A stretch of DNA of 64,000 nt, taken from NCBI GenBank assembly GCA_035652435.1, contig DASRDU010000095.1, forward strand, positions 1-64,000, in the 5' to 3' direction. The notes below the pieces were generated by a model, which saw only the letters and a program-made list of their open reading frames with translations, made no database searches and had not been told where the DNA came from. Source of the DNA: DASRDU01 sp035652435 (GTDB lineage: Bacteria; Acidobacteriota; Blastocatellia; RBC074). Of the stretch, positions 45,346 to 53,258 are shown one piece after another (positions within the stretch are counted from its first letter, which is position 1; each line of letters opens with the position of its first letter). The position numbers and the translations under genes are program-made.

Positions 45346-46251
45346 TCACAATCTGCCGGCCCGCGTTTTCTTCGCCACCCTCTTCACCCGATTCCCGGCA
45401 ACCAGGTATTTCAAAATCAGTCTGTGCGATGTCTGCCCTTCGCTCAGTTCCCGCCTCGTTGCTTCCGTCATAAATTTCAGCGTGAACGTGTGAGCCGCCA
45501 GGTTGAGTTCGTAAACCGGATCATCCACACCGAGGTAGATAATTTTTTCCCCGCGGAGGATGACTTCAGGCCGATCCGGCTGCGGCCCCGGACGTGAAAC
45601 CTTGTAGCGGAGGCCCTGCCAGTTTGAAGTACACCACGGATTGACGTTTGCTGTCACAACAAAAAAATCACCCCGCCTGTCGGGCGCTGAAATTACATAC
45701 CGGAATCGCCCCTGTGCGCCACTGACCTCAGTGTAGCCGTCGCTCTCATCCGCCAGAATCAGCTTCCAGGCCCTGCCCTGTTTTCTGAAAAGATAAAGCG
45801 ACGTGTCTTCGCCGCAGCAGACCCCGACGGTGATGGTCGCAGCCAGTAAATCGTGATGCCCGGCGGGTCGCCGAATCTCAACCCCGTAAATGTCACCGTA
45901 TACGTAATCTCTGTCCTCATACTTTTCATCAACCACTACTTCTTTCGGCTCTTCGACTGCGACACCGATCTTTTTCAACGCCGCCTGAATGCCCGCCTCT
46001 GACTGTGCCGGAGTTGGTTGTCCTTCATTCTGTGCGTTGAGTTTCGCAGAAACCAGATCGCGCAGTTGATGCTTGAGGCGGCGGAGCAAAGGGATCGCGG
46101 CGGCAGGGAGGGGGTCAGCATCGCTCGTTTTGATCTCGCGCAGACTCCCGACCGTCTGCGCGATTGATGGCTCCTGCGCGGGCGCCGGTGTGGTCAGGAC
46201 AACGACAAGACAGGCGATGGGCAGCACGATAATTCGGACACGCAACTTCAT
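45346..46251 (-). CDS. secreted protein of unknown function, 301 aa
   Basis: A signal peptide (residues 1-25, ending TPAPAQ) is clear. No family is recognised. The mature part has a mixed alpha/beta composition with a Cys pair (GVCCGED) and an aromatic-rich region near WCTSNWQGLRYKV; the C-terminus is basic (KRVAKKTRAGRL). Its ATG overlaps the preceding gene's stop by one base (TAATG), so translation is coupled to the barrel-like protein. A lipid- or polymer-related envelope function is possible but not shown. Confidence 0.7.
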   Translation of the reverse strand: MKLRVRIIVLPIACLVVVLTTPAPAQEPSIAQTVGSLREIKTSDADPLPAAAIPLLRRLKHQLRDLVSAKLNAQNEGQPTPAQSEAGIQAALKKIGVAVEEPKEVVVDEKYEDRDYVYGDIYGVEIRRPAGHHDLLAATITVGVCCGEDTSLYLFRKQGRAWKLILADESDGYTEVSGAQGRFRYVISAPDRRGDFFVVTANVNPWCTSNWQGLRYKVSRPGPQPDRPEVILRGEKIIYLGVDDPVYELNLAAHTFTLKFMTEATRRELSEGQTSHRLILKYLVAGNRVKRVAKKTRAGRL

Positions 46252-47057
46252 TACTTCTTCTTCCCGAAAAGAATCCCGATCCGCGATTTGTAAACCAGCC
46301 GGTTGCCCGCCGGCGTGACGCCGACGCCGATGCCGAAATTCCAGACGATGTTTTCACTGAGCTTGAGGTCCCAGCCCGGGTAAAACTGGTGTACCTGCTC
46401 GTCGCTCGGCAATGGATCACCGAGGGGGCCGGTCGCGCCGTAATATTCCAGGCTCAGATCCAGTTTCTTAGTTGCCTCCCAGCCGAAGCGCACACCCGGC
46501 TCGAACTCCCAGCCTTCTTTAGTGCCGGGGCCGCGCAGCGCCCGCGCCACCACCGGATTGAAGTCGAGTTGCAACCGGCCCAGCTTCTTCTCTATAATCG
46601 GCCTCAGTTCAAACGTCACCGAATTCTCCTCGTAAACCTTGCGCGGGAACCCGATCTCGCCGCTCAGACTGATGTCCACGGGCAGCCGCCATGACTTCGG
46701 CAGGCTCACGCGCGGGCGCAGGCGCCAGCCGACGCATTCAAAGCCGCCGCCCGGGCGGTACGCGAGTACCAGATAGCCCGCCATCTCGAACTGATCCGTA
46801 ATCCCGCGCGTCAGCTCGAAGGTCAGATGCCCCTGATTGTTGGTTGGCGCAACCGGGCCTTCAAATGTCTTCGTGCCGCGCCCGACGTAATTGATGTGGG
46901 TTTCGAGATTCCACATCCCTTTGGGCACGGTCTCGTATTCGTAGACCTGAATCTCGAACGCATCCTGCGCGCGGGCGGCGCCGGCGGTCAGGATGAGAAT
47001 GATCGAGGCCAGCAACAAATTGAGGGCGGTGAAAGGACTCCTGATCTTCTGGTTCAA
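46251..47057 (-). CDS. probable outer-membrane beta-barrel protein, 268 aa
   Basis: A signal peptide (residues 1-30, with LLLASIILILTAGAARA) is followed by alternating polar/apolar strands, for example QFEMAGYLVLAYRPGG, LDLSLEYYGATG and WNFGIGVGVTPAGNRLVYKSRIGILF. The end is hydrophobic with a terminal Phe near FGKKK, as in many barrels. It resembles the transporter-type family that often pairs with an uncharacterised periplasmic protein. It begins a minus-strand run with 45346, 44703 and 43244. No Shine-Dalgarno sequence closer than GAGCCCGC is evident. Confidence 0.7.
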   Translation of the reverse strand: MNQKIRSPFTALNLLLASIILILTAGAARAQDAFEIQVYEYETVPKGMWNLETHINYVGRGTKTFEGPVAPTNNQGHLTFELTRGITDQFEMAGYLVLAYRPGGGFECVGWRLRPRVSLPKSWRLPVDISLSGEIGFPRKVYEENSVTFELRPIIEKKLGRLQLDFNPVVARALRGPGTKEGWEFEPGVRFGWEATKKLDLSLEYYGATGPLGDPLPSDEQVHQFYPGWDLKLSENIVWNFGIGVGVTPAGNRLVYKSRIGILFGKKK

Positions 47058-47225
47058 TGCGGGCTCCTCGTTTCGGGTAAATATCGCGGGCTGCTTTGCA
47101 GGCCGGCCCGTTGATTCAACGGCTGCTTCGGTAAAGTTTTGTCCAGCGTGACTGACATTTAAGGTCTGACGTTGCTAGAATATTGACGGCGAATTCCGAA
47201 AGCAAGCCAGAGTGCGATCAAGCTT

Positions 47226-48236
47226 ATGAACTCAGTGACCCCGTCAGTCATTCTCAAGGACAACTACGGCCGCGCGATCCGCGACCTGCGTATTTCAATC
47301 ACCGACCGGTGCAACTTCCGCTGCTTTTACTGCATGCCGAAGGAGGCGATGGAGTGGCAGCCGAAGGCCGAGATCCTCAGTTACGAAGAGATCATCACGC
47401 TGGCCGAGACCTTCGTCGCTCTGGGCGTCAACAAACTGCGCGTCACGGGCGGCGAGCCGATGGTGCGGCGCGACCTCGAAAGTCTGATCGAACGGCTGGC
47501 GCAGATGCCCGGCATTGCCGACCTCGCGATGACGACCAACGCGCATTTCCTGCGCGGTCGCGCCGAAGGTCTCAGGCAGGCAGGATTGCAGCGGATCACG
47601 ATCAGCCTCGATTCGCTCCAATCGGAGCGCTTCGCGCTGCTCACGGGGCGCAATGAACTGGGGCGGGTGCTTGACGGGATTGATGCGGCCATCGAGGCCG
47701 GGCTGCATCCGGTCAAAGTCAACAGCGTCGTGATCCGCGGCATCAACGACGATCAGGTGATTGATTTCGCCGCGTTCGCCCGCGCGAAGGGAGTCCATGT
47801 CCGCTTCATCGAATTTATGCCGCTCGACAACGGCAAAGTCTGGCGGCGCGAGATGGTCGTGCCGGGCGAAGAGATCAGAGAGCGCATCAACGCAGTATTC
47901 CCGCTTGAGCAGGTGAAGCGCGAGAACCTGAGCGAGACCGCGCGGCGCTGGCGGTTTGCCGACGGCGCGCCGGGCGAAGTCGGGTTCATCAACCCCGTGA
48001 CCCAGCCCTTCTGCGGCCATTGCAGCCGCATCCGCCTGACTGCCGACGGCCAGATTCGGACCTGTTTGTTTTCGACCGTCGAACACAACGTCAAGCGGCT
48101 GTTGCGCAGCGGGGCTTCGCGGGATGAATTGCTTGAGTTCATCGTGGCGACGGTCGAGAAGAAGGAAGATCGCCATCACATCAACGACCCCGAATTCGTG
48201 CAACCGCTGCGGACGATGTCGTGCATCGGTGGATAG
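47226..48236 (+). CDS. moaA: GTP 3',8-cyclase of molybdenum-cofactor synthesis
   Basis: The product is 336 residues. The radical-SAM cluster is C29-x3-C33-x2-C36 (RCNFRCFYC). The C-terminal second cluster lies in FCGHCSRIRLTADGQIRTCLFS, and the tail ends in GG, as the family requires. It converts GTP to 3',8-cyclo-7,8-dihydro-GTP, the first step of molybdopterin synthesis, with MoaC. No other mo- gene is nearby. It reads out of a 168-bp gap that contains no clear riboswitch. The Uma2 gene starts 21 bases after its stop. Confidence 0.96.
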   Translation: MNSVTPSVILKDNYGRAIRDLRISITDRCNFRCFYCMPKEAMEWQPKAEILSYEEIITLAETFVALGVNKLRVTGGEPMVRRDLESLIERLAQMPGIADLAMTTNAHFLRGRAEGLRQAGLQRITISLDSLQSERFALLTGRNELGRVLDGIDAAIEAGLHPVKVNSVVIRGINDDQVIDFAAFARAKGVHVRFIEFMPLDNGKVWRREMVVPGEEIRERINAVFPLEQVKRENLSETARRWRFADGAPGEVGFINPVTQPFCGHCSRIRLTADGQIRTCLFSTVEHNVKRLLRSGASRDELLEFIVATVEKKEDRHHINDPEFVQPLRTMSCIGG

Positions 48237-48257
48237 AGTAAGGGAGGTTAAGAAACT

Positions 48258-48906
48258 GTGACTGCTGTCATCGAAGTACCGACAGAAATGCGAGTTGAGA
48301 ATCAGCCCCCGCTGAGGAATGGTCTGAGTCTGCGCCTGTTCACCGCCGAGGAATACGAGCAGATGGCCGAACTCGGAATCATCGGCGAAGACGAACGGAT
48401 TGAGCTGATCGAAGGAAGAATAGTTCAGATGGCGGCGAAGAATGTCAATCACGCATTGGCAACGACTCGCGCGAACCGCTGTTTTTCCAGACATCTCGGC
48501 GACCGGGTTCTGGTCAGAGTGCAGGATCCGATTCTGCTGAACGATTTTTCTGAGCCCGAGCCGGACATCGTCCTCGTCGCCCCGCCCGATGAACGCTACC
48601 TCGAACACCCCCCGACGCCGAAGGACATCTTCCTGGTCGTGGAAATCGCTGACAGCGGCCTGGCCTTTGATCGTGATGTAAAGTGCCCGCTCTTCGCACA
48701 GAACGGGGTCATTCAATTCTGCCTGCTCAACGTGCAGGACCACGAACTTGAGGATTTCCGCAGCCCGGGGCCGAAAGGGTTACCGCAGCAAGCAGACTTA
48801 CAACGAAGACCAGAGCTTCAGTCTGGTCTCTTTCCCGGAGGTTTCAATCAGGGTCGGGGATTTACTGCCGCCGATCAAAGCTTCAAAAAAATCTCGCAGG
48901 AGATAA
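48258..48906 (+). pseudogene. Uma2-family nuclease-fold gene, one frameshift
   Basis: The frame begins GTG ACT GCT at 48258 and gives the Uma2 core: LFTAEEYEQMAELGI, DERIELIEGRIVQM, EPEPDIVLVAPPDERYLEHPP, DIFLVVEIADSGLAFDRDVKCPLFAQNGV. Near 48750-48775 the sequence must change to the +1 frame to give the proper end, GYRSKQTYNEDQSFSLVSF then VSIRVGDLLPP and TAA at 48904-48906. In the original frame the reading runs on, by chance, through the riboswitch into thiC. The catalytic Asp/Glu and Lys region is kept. It may be a natural mutation or a sequencing slip in a G/C-rich run. Confidence 0.75.
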
Positions 48907-48920
48907 ACTCACCAACACTG

Positions 48921-49028
48921 TCTTTCAGGGGAGCCGTTCTTGCGGCTGAGAGTTCGCCGGTGGACTTAATTCAGAGTCTCAGGCGAAGACCCTATGAACC
49001 TGATACGGGTAATGCCGTCGGAGGGAGA
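48921..49028 (+). promoter_or_regulatory. TPP riboswitch of thiC
   Basis: The conserved TPP aptamer is complete: P1/P2 start TCTTTCAGGGGAGCC, then GGCTGAGAG (the pyrimidine-binding CUGAGA), then GACCCTATGAACCTGATACGGGTAATGCC, and the closing GGAGGGAGA. P1 pairs TCTTTC with GGGAGA (with G-U pairs). The closing strand is also the Shine-Dalgarno sequence of thiC, 6-7 bases from the ATG. Thiamine pyrophosphate binding should therefore block translation. Confidence 0.94.
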
Positions 49029-49034
49029 AAAACC

Positions 49035-50945
49035 ATGAGCGATAATTCAGTCAATACAGCCTCTTCAGAAACACAGCTTCCAAATTCACGCCGTATTTAC
49101 AAAGAAGGCACACAATCCGGCATCCGCGTGCCGTTCCGCGAAATCAGCCAGCATGTCACCAAAAGCCTGAATGGTTCCGTCGAAGTCAATGAACCCGTCC
49201 GCGTTTACGAGACGAGCGGCCCCTGGGGCGATCCGACATTCAGGGGCGACGTGCGCGACGGGCTGCCCGCGTTGCGCCGCGCGTGGGTCATCGAACGCGG
49301 AGATGTCGAAGAGTATGAAGGCCGCACGGTTGAGCCGCGTGACAATGGCTACCTGACAGCGGGCGCGGAGGAGTACGCGCGCGGCAAAGCAAAAGGAAAG
49401 CTCGAAGATTTCCCGGGCCTGCGCCGCCAGCCGCTGCGCGCCAAGGCCGGTCGCTGCGTGACCCAGATGCATTACGCGAGAAAAGGCATCATCACGCCGG
49501 AGATGGAATTCATCGCCATCCGCGAAAACCTCGGGCGCGAGGCCGCGTTCGAGGCAATGGGTAACGGCTCGCGCAATTCGCTGAGTCACCAGCACCGCGG
49601 CGAAAGTTTTGGCGCGGGGATTCCGAGTTACGTCACACCGGAATTCGTCCGCGATGAAGTCGCCCGTGGCCGCGCGATCATTCCCGCCAACGTCAACCAT
49701 CCGGAAAGCGAGCCGATGATCATCGGCCGCAACTTCCTCGTCAAAATCAACGCGAACATCGGCAATTCGGCGGTAGCTTCCTCAATCGAGGAGGAGGTTG
49801 AAAAGATGCGCTGGGCGACGAAGTGGGGCGCGGATACGGTGATGGATCTGTCCACGGGCAAAAACATCCACGCCACGCGCGAATGGATCATCCGCAACTC
49901 GCCCGTGCCGATTGGCACCGTGCCGATTTACCAGGCGCTCGAAAAAGTCGGCGGCAAGGCCGAGGAACTGTCCTGGGAGATTTATCGCGACACTCTGATC
50001 GAGCAGGCCGAGCAGGGCGTGGATTACTTCACGATCCATGCGGGCGTGCGGCTGCCGTTCATCCCGCTGACGGCGAAACGCACGACCGGGATCGTGTCGC
50101 GCGGCGGCTCGATCATGGCGAAGTGGTGTCTGGCTCACCACGAGGACAGCTTCCTCTACACGCGCTTCCGCGAAATCTGCGAGATCATGGCGGCCTATGA
50201 CGTGTCGTTCTCGCTCGGCGACGGGTTGCGCCCCGGCTCTATTGCTGACGCCAACGATGAGGCGCAGTTCGCCGAACTCGAAACGCTCGGCGAGTTGACG
50301 AAGATCGCCTGGGCGCTGGATTGCCAGGTGATGATCGAAGGGCCGGGTCACGTGCCGATGCACCTGATCAAAGAGAACATGGATAAGCAGCTCGCGGCCT
50401 GTGACGAAGCCCCGTTTTACACTCTCGGCCCGCTCGCGACCGACATCGCGCCCGGTTACGATCACATCACGTCGGCGATTGGCGCGGCGATGATCGGCTG
50501 GTTCGGTACGGCGATGTTGTGTTACGTCACGCCGAAAGAACACCTCGGGCTGCCCGACAGGAAGGACGTGAAGGATGGCGTGATCGCCTACAAGATCGCG
50601 GCGCATGCCGCCGACCTGGCGAAAGGTCACCCCGGCGCGCAACTGCGCGACAACGCGCTCTCGAAGGCGCGCTTTGAATTCCGCTGGGAAGACCAGTTCA
50701 ACCTCTCGCTCGACCCCGAGACTGCGCGCGAATTCCACGACGAGACGCTGCCGCAGGAGGGCGCGAAGGCAGCGCACTTCTGCTCGATGTGCGGCCCGCA
50801 CTTCTGCTCGATGAAGATCACGCAGGACGTGCGCGATTATGCGGCGCAGAAGGAACTGGGTGAGCAGGCCGCGCTTGAAGCCGGGATGCGCGAGAAGGCC
50901 GAGGAGTTCAAGCAGGCCGGGGCGGAGATTTACGTCAAAGCCTGA
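49035..50945 (+). CDS. thiC: phosphomethylpyrimidine synthase
   Basis: The product is 636 residues. ThiC rearranges aminoimidazole ribotide into HMP phosphate for thiamine, using SAM and a [4Fe-4S] cluster bound by CSMCGPHFC near the C-terminus. Other landmarks are PVRVYETSGPWGDP, THAGVRLPFIPLTAKR-like FTIHAGVRLPFI, GIVSRGGS and EGPGHVPMH. ATG 49035 is preceded by GGAGGGA. The same frame continues upstream through the riboswitch into Uma2 sequence, but this is a coincidence and not a fusion. Expression is under the TPP aptamer at 48921. Confidence 0.97.
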   Translation: MSDNSVNTASSETQLPNSRRIYKEGTQSGIRVPFREISQHVTKSLNGSVEVNEPVRVYETSGPWGDPTFRGDVRDGLPALRRAWVIERGDVEEYEGRTVEPRDNGYLTAGAEEYARGKAKGKLEDFPGLRRQPLRAKAGRCVTQMHYARKGIITPEMEFIAIRENLGREAAFEAMGNGSRNSLSHQHRGESFGAGIPSYVTPEFVRDEVARGRAIIPANVNHPESEPMIIGRNFLVKINANIGNSAVASSIEEEVEKMRWATKWGADTVMDLSTGKNIHATREWIIRNSPVPIGTVPIYQALEKVGGKAEELSWEIYRDTLIEQAEQGVDYFTIHAGVRLPFIPLTAKRTTGIVSRGGSIMAKWCLAHHEDSFLYTRFREICEIMAAYDVSFSLGDGLRPGSIADANDEAQFAELETLGELTKIAWALDCQVMIEGPGHVPMHLIKENMDKQLAACDEAPFYTLGPLATDIAPGYDHITSAIGAAMIGWFGTAMLCYVTPKEHLGLPDRKDVKDGVIAYKIAAHAADLAKGHPGAQLRDNALSKARFEFRWEDQFNLSLDPETAREFHDETLPQEGAKAAHFCSMCGPHFCSMKITQDVRDYAAQKELGEQAALEAGMREKAEEFKQAGAEIYVKA

Positions 50946-50970
50946 TACTGACTGAAGGTATTGCCGGAGT

Positions 50971-51012
50971 GCGGGGCGCGCAGCATAAGAGAGATGCTTC
51001 CCAGCACCCCGC
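50971..51012 (+). terminator. hairpin after thiC
   Basis: GCGGGG (50971-50976) pairs with CCCCGC (51007-51012), with an inner AGCAT/ATGCT stem. No T-run follows, so it may act as a transcript-end protector. Confidence 0.45.
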
Positions 51013-51063
51013 GTCAGGCCGATGATGTTCCCCCAACTACTGATCGAAGCCGGGTTCGCTGGC

Positions 51064-52488
51064 TCAACTCCTGTCGTTGATCAGGATCATCGGGCCGAGC
51101 GGAGTCAGACGAATCTTCGCCCTCCCCTGATTGGGCGCGGCGAACGGGTGCCCGTCAATTGTCGCCTCGAACTGCGCGCTGCGCAGTTCCAGCACGCCTT
51201 CGCCATGACGGATGCGGCCCTGCCCCCTCAGCGTCAGCCCCCCGAGCCGGCAACTGAGGAAGATATAATCGCCCGTCATCGAATTGAAACGAAGCGAATC
51301 CCCGGTGGTGTCATCCTTCAGCAATATATCAAGCTCATCGCCGACAACCTGAACAATCCTGCCAGTGAAAACTTCGGTGATAAAAATGTCGCCGGACTTC
51401 GGGTCGCGCGTCATCCCGGAAGGGCTGATCAGCCCCGTAGCAACTATCTGCGGGGCCCCCGGCGAATCGAACCGTAGCAGACGCCCGGGCGCCTGAGGTT
51501 GCGCCAGGAAATTCGTGCTGAATTCGAGGACATAAAACTGCTCGCCGCCCGCCCTGGTTTTCACCGGCACGACATCAATCGCCGTCGTCAGGCCCCCGAT
51601 GAAGGTGCTGTTGCCGCCCGGCTCCGTGCCGGCCCGGCGCACTTCGGCCTTCCCAGCGGGAAAGGGGAAGCCAGTCAGCAGCGTGACCAGCAGCTGATTG
51701 TTAAAGAAGCGAATGCCGTCGGGGACGGCCTCGAAGATGGGCGGCCCGAAGGGGAGCGGGTTGAGCCCCGGCGCGAATCCGGTCAGCGTCGAGACGGCGC
51801 CTGTGTTGAGGTTGATCTTCGCGATCAGGTTGAAGCTCGCGTCGGCCACAAACAAATTGTCGCCGCCGAGCGCCAGGGCGTACGGGTTTGAGGGCCGCGC
51901 GATGGCGAAAGGGTCGTTCACAAAATCAGGAAAATCAGCCAGCAGCCTAATGGTCGCCCTGATCCCCTGGGCGTTCGTCAGGGTGAGCGGCGCGGTTTTG
52001 AGCGCCGCATGACTAGCCGGCGACAGGCTGAAGCCGCTCGCGAGCTGATCAACCTCCGCTTCAAAATCAATCTGCAAAACCGAACTGAGGATCGGCGAAG
52101 ACGGCCCGTTCGGATTCGGCACCGTGGTGCCGGGGAGAGGGCCGGCCACTACTTCGTCACCGGCGCCGATAGAAATGAAGAGTGTATTTCCGCGCCTTTC
52201 AATCCCCGACGGGCCTGAGTTTTCGCCCTCGGGCGCGATGCCCGCGGGCAGGCCATCGAGCAGGGTGCGGCGTGTGCCGCAGCGGTTGACGAGCGAAATG
52301 CGGCCGGCATTGCGGCCCGTGCCGGCTTCGGCGACGAGCAGATTCCCGGCGTCAGTCATGGTGATCTTGGCCGGGTTCTGCAACCCGGTGGCGAGGACTG
52401 AAGCGGGTTGCGCGTTCGCAATCAGATTGCCGATCAAAGCGGCCAGCGCGAGGGTCGCGGCGAGCTGCAATGTTTTCAAGCGAGTCAT
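51064..52488 (-). CDS. ScyD/ScyE-like secreted beta-propeller protein
   Basis: The product is 474 residues. A signal peptide (residues 1-27, LALAALIGNLIANAQ) is followed by propeller repeats: VLATGLQNPAKITMTDAGNLLVAEAG, SGPSGIERRGNTLFISIG and NPYALALGGDNLFVADASFNLI. These match the ScyD/ScyE family, named from cyanobacterial scytonemin clusters but common elsewhere; no scytonemin genes are here. AGAGGAG lies 8 bases before ATG 52488. The last 100 residues form a separate beta domain with basic tip. It is convergent with thiC. The ligand is unknown. Confidence 0.8.
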   Translation of the reverse strand: MTRLKTLQLAATLALAALIGNLIANAQPASVLATGLQNPAKITMTDAGNLLVAEAGTGRNAGRISLVNRCGTRRTLLDGLPAGIAPEGENSGPSGIERRGNTLFISIGAGDEVVAGPLPGTTVPNPNGPSSPILSSVLQIDFEAEVDQLASGFSLSPASHAALKTAPLTLTNAQGIRATIRLLADFPDFVNDPFAIARPSNPYALALGGDNLFVADASFNLIAKINLNTGAVSTLTGFAPGLNPLPFGPPIFEAVPDGIRFFNNQLLVTLLTGFPFPAGKAEVRRAGTEPGGNSTFIGGLTTAIDVVPVKTRAGGEQFYVLEFSTNFLAQPQAPGRLLRFDSPGAPQIVATGLISPSGMTRDPKSGDIFITEVFTGRIVQVVGDELDILLKDDTTGDSLRFNSMTGDYIFLSCRLGGLTLRGQGRIRHGEGVLELRSAQFEATIDGHPFAAPNQGRAKIRLTPLGPMILINDRS

Positions 52489-52679
52489 AATCGTTTCTCC
52501 TCTCGACTGCAAAATCTGGTTTCGGGAATAACTGTTCTCATCTGCCTGAATGCGTCGCCGGTCTTCTGGACGGCTCACGGCTGCGAAAATTTTCTTCCGG
52601 CTGTCTCCGGTGTGGGTGATTCGGGCCACGATGCTATAATCCGCCGCAGATTCATTTGAGCCTCATCAAAAGGTGGGCT

Positions 52680-53258
52680 ATGACTACGTCCTCTCCGCGC
52701 GATGTCACAGAACTGCTCCACGCCTGGAGCCGGGGTGATCAGGCGGCGCTCGATCAGCTGATCCCGCTCGTTTACGAGGAACTGCGCCGGCTGGCGAAGC
52801 GCCACCTGGCCGGGGAGTATCGCCGGCATTCGCTCGAGACGACGGTGCTGGTCAACGAGGCTTATCTGCGGCTGGTCGGCGCCCACGACGTGCAGTGGCA
52901 GGACCGGGCGCATTTCTTCGCCATCTCGGCGCGGCTGATGCGGCAGATTCTGGTGGATTTCGCGCGCTCACGGCGCCGCCTCAAGCGCGAGGGCGCGGCC
53001 CGTCAGGTGACGCTCGACGAAGCGCTCAACGTCGCTGAGGCGCGGGGCGCTGATCTGGTCGCGCTCGATGACGCCCTGCAGGCGCTGGCTGAAATTGACC
53101 CGCGCAAAGCCCGGATCGTTGAGCTGCGGTTCTTCGGCGGGCTGACCAATGACGAGATCGCCGAGGTCCTCGGAATTTCGCCGGCCACGATCAAGCGTGA
53201 ATGGCAGACGGCCAAAGTCTGGCTGTTTCATGAGCTGAAGAAAAAAGAGACGGGATGA
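52680..53258 (+). CDS. ECF-type sigma factor (acidobacterial subgroup)
   Basis: The product is 192 residues. Region 2 is VYEELRRLAKRHLAGE and region 4 is LRFFGGLTNDEIAEVLGISPATIKREWQTAKVWL, a helix-turn-helix. The sequence LETTVLVNEAYLRL marks the sigma-70 subgroup that is expanded in Acidobacteriota and Planctomycetes. AAAGGTGG precedes ATG 52680. Its stop overlaps the kinase start (ATGA at 53255), so the two proteins are made in fixed ratio and likely work as a signal pair, with the kinase acting on or releasing the sigma factor. No anti-sigma gene is seen. Confidence 0.93.
   Translation: MTTSSPRDVTELLHAWSRGDQAALDQLIPLVYEELRRLAKRHLAGEYRRHSLETTVLVNEAYLRLVGAHDVQWQDRAHFFAISARLMRQILVDFARSRRRLKREGAARQVTLDEALNVAEARGADLVALDDALQALAEIDPRKARIVELRFFGGLTNDEIAEVLGISPATIKREWQTAKVWLFHELKKKETG

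Noticed and set aside
47295..48743. 482-codon minus-strand frame over moaA and Uma2
   Set aside because: It is antisense to two recognised genes and has shadow composition.
51064..52488. scytonemin biosynthesis locus
   Set aside because: Only a ScyD/ScyE-like propeller is present; no ScyA-C genes are nearby.
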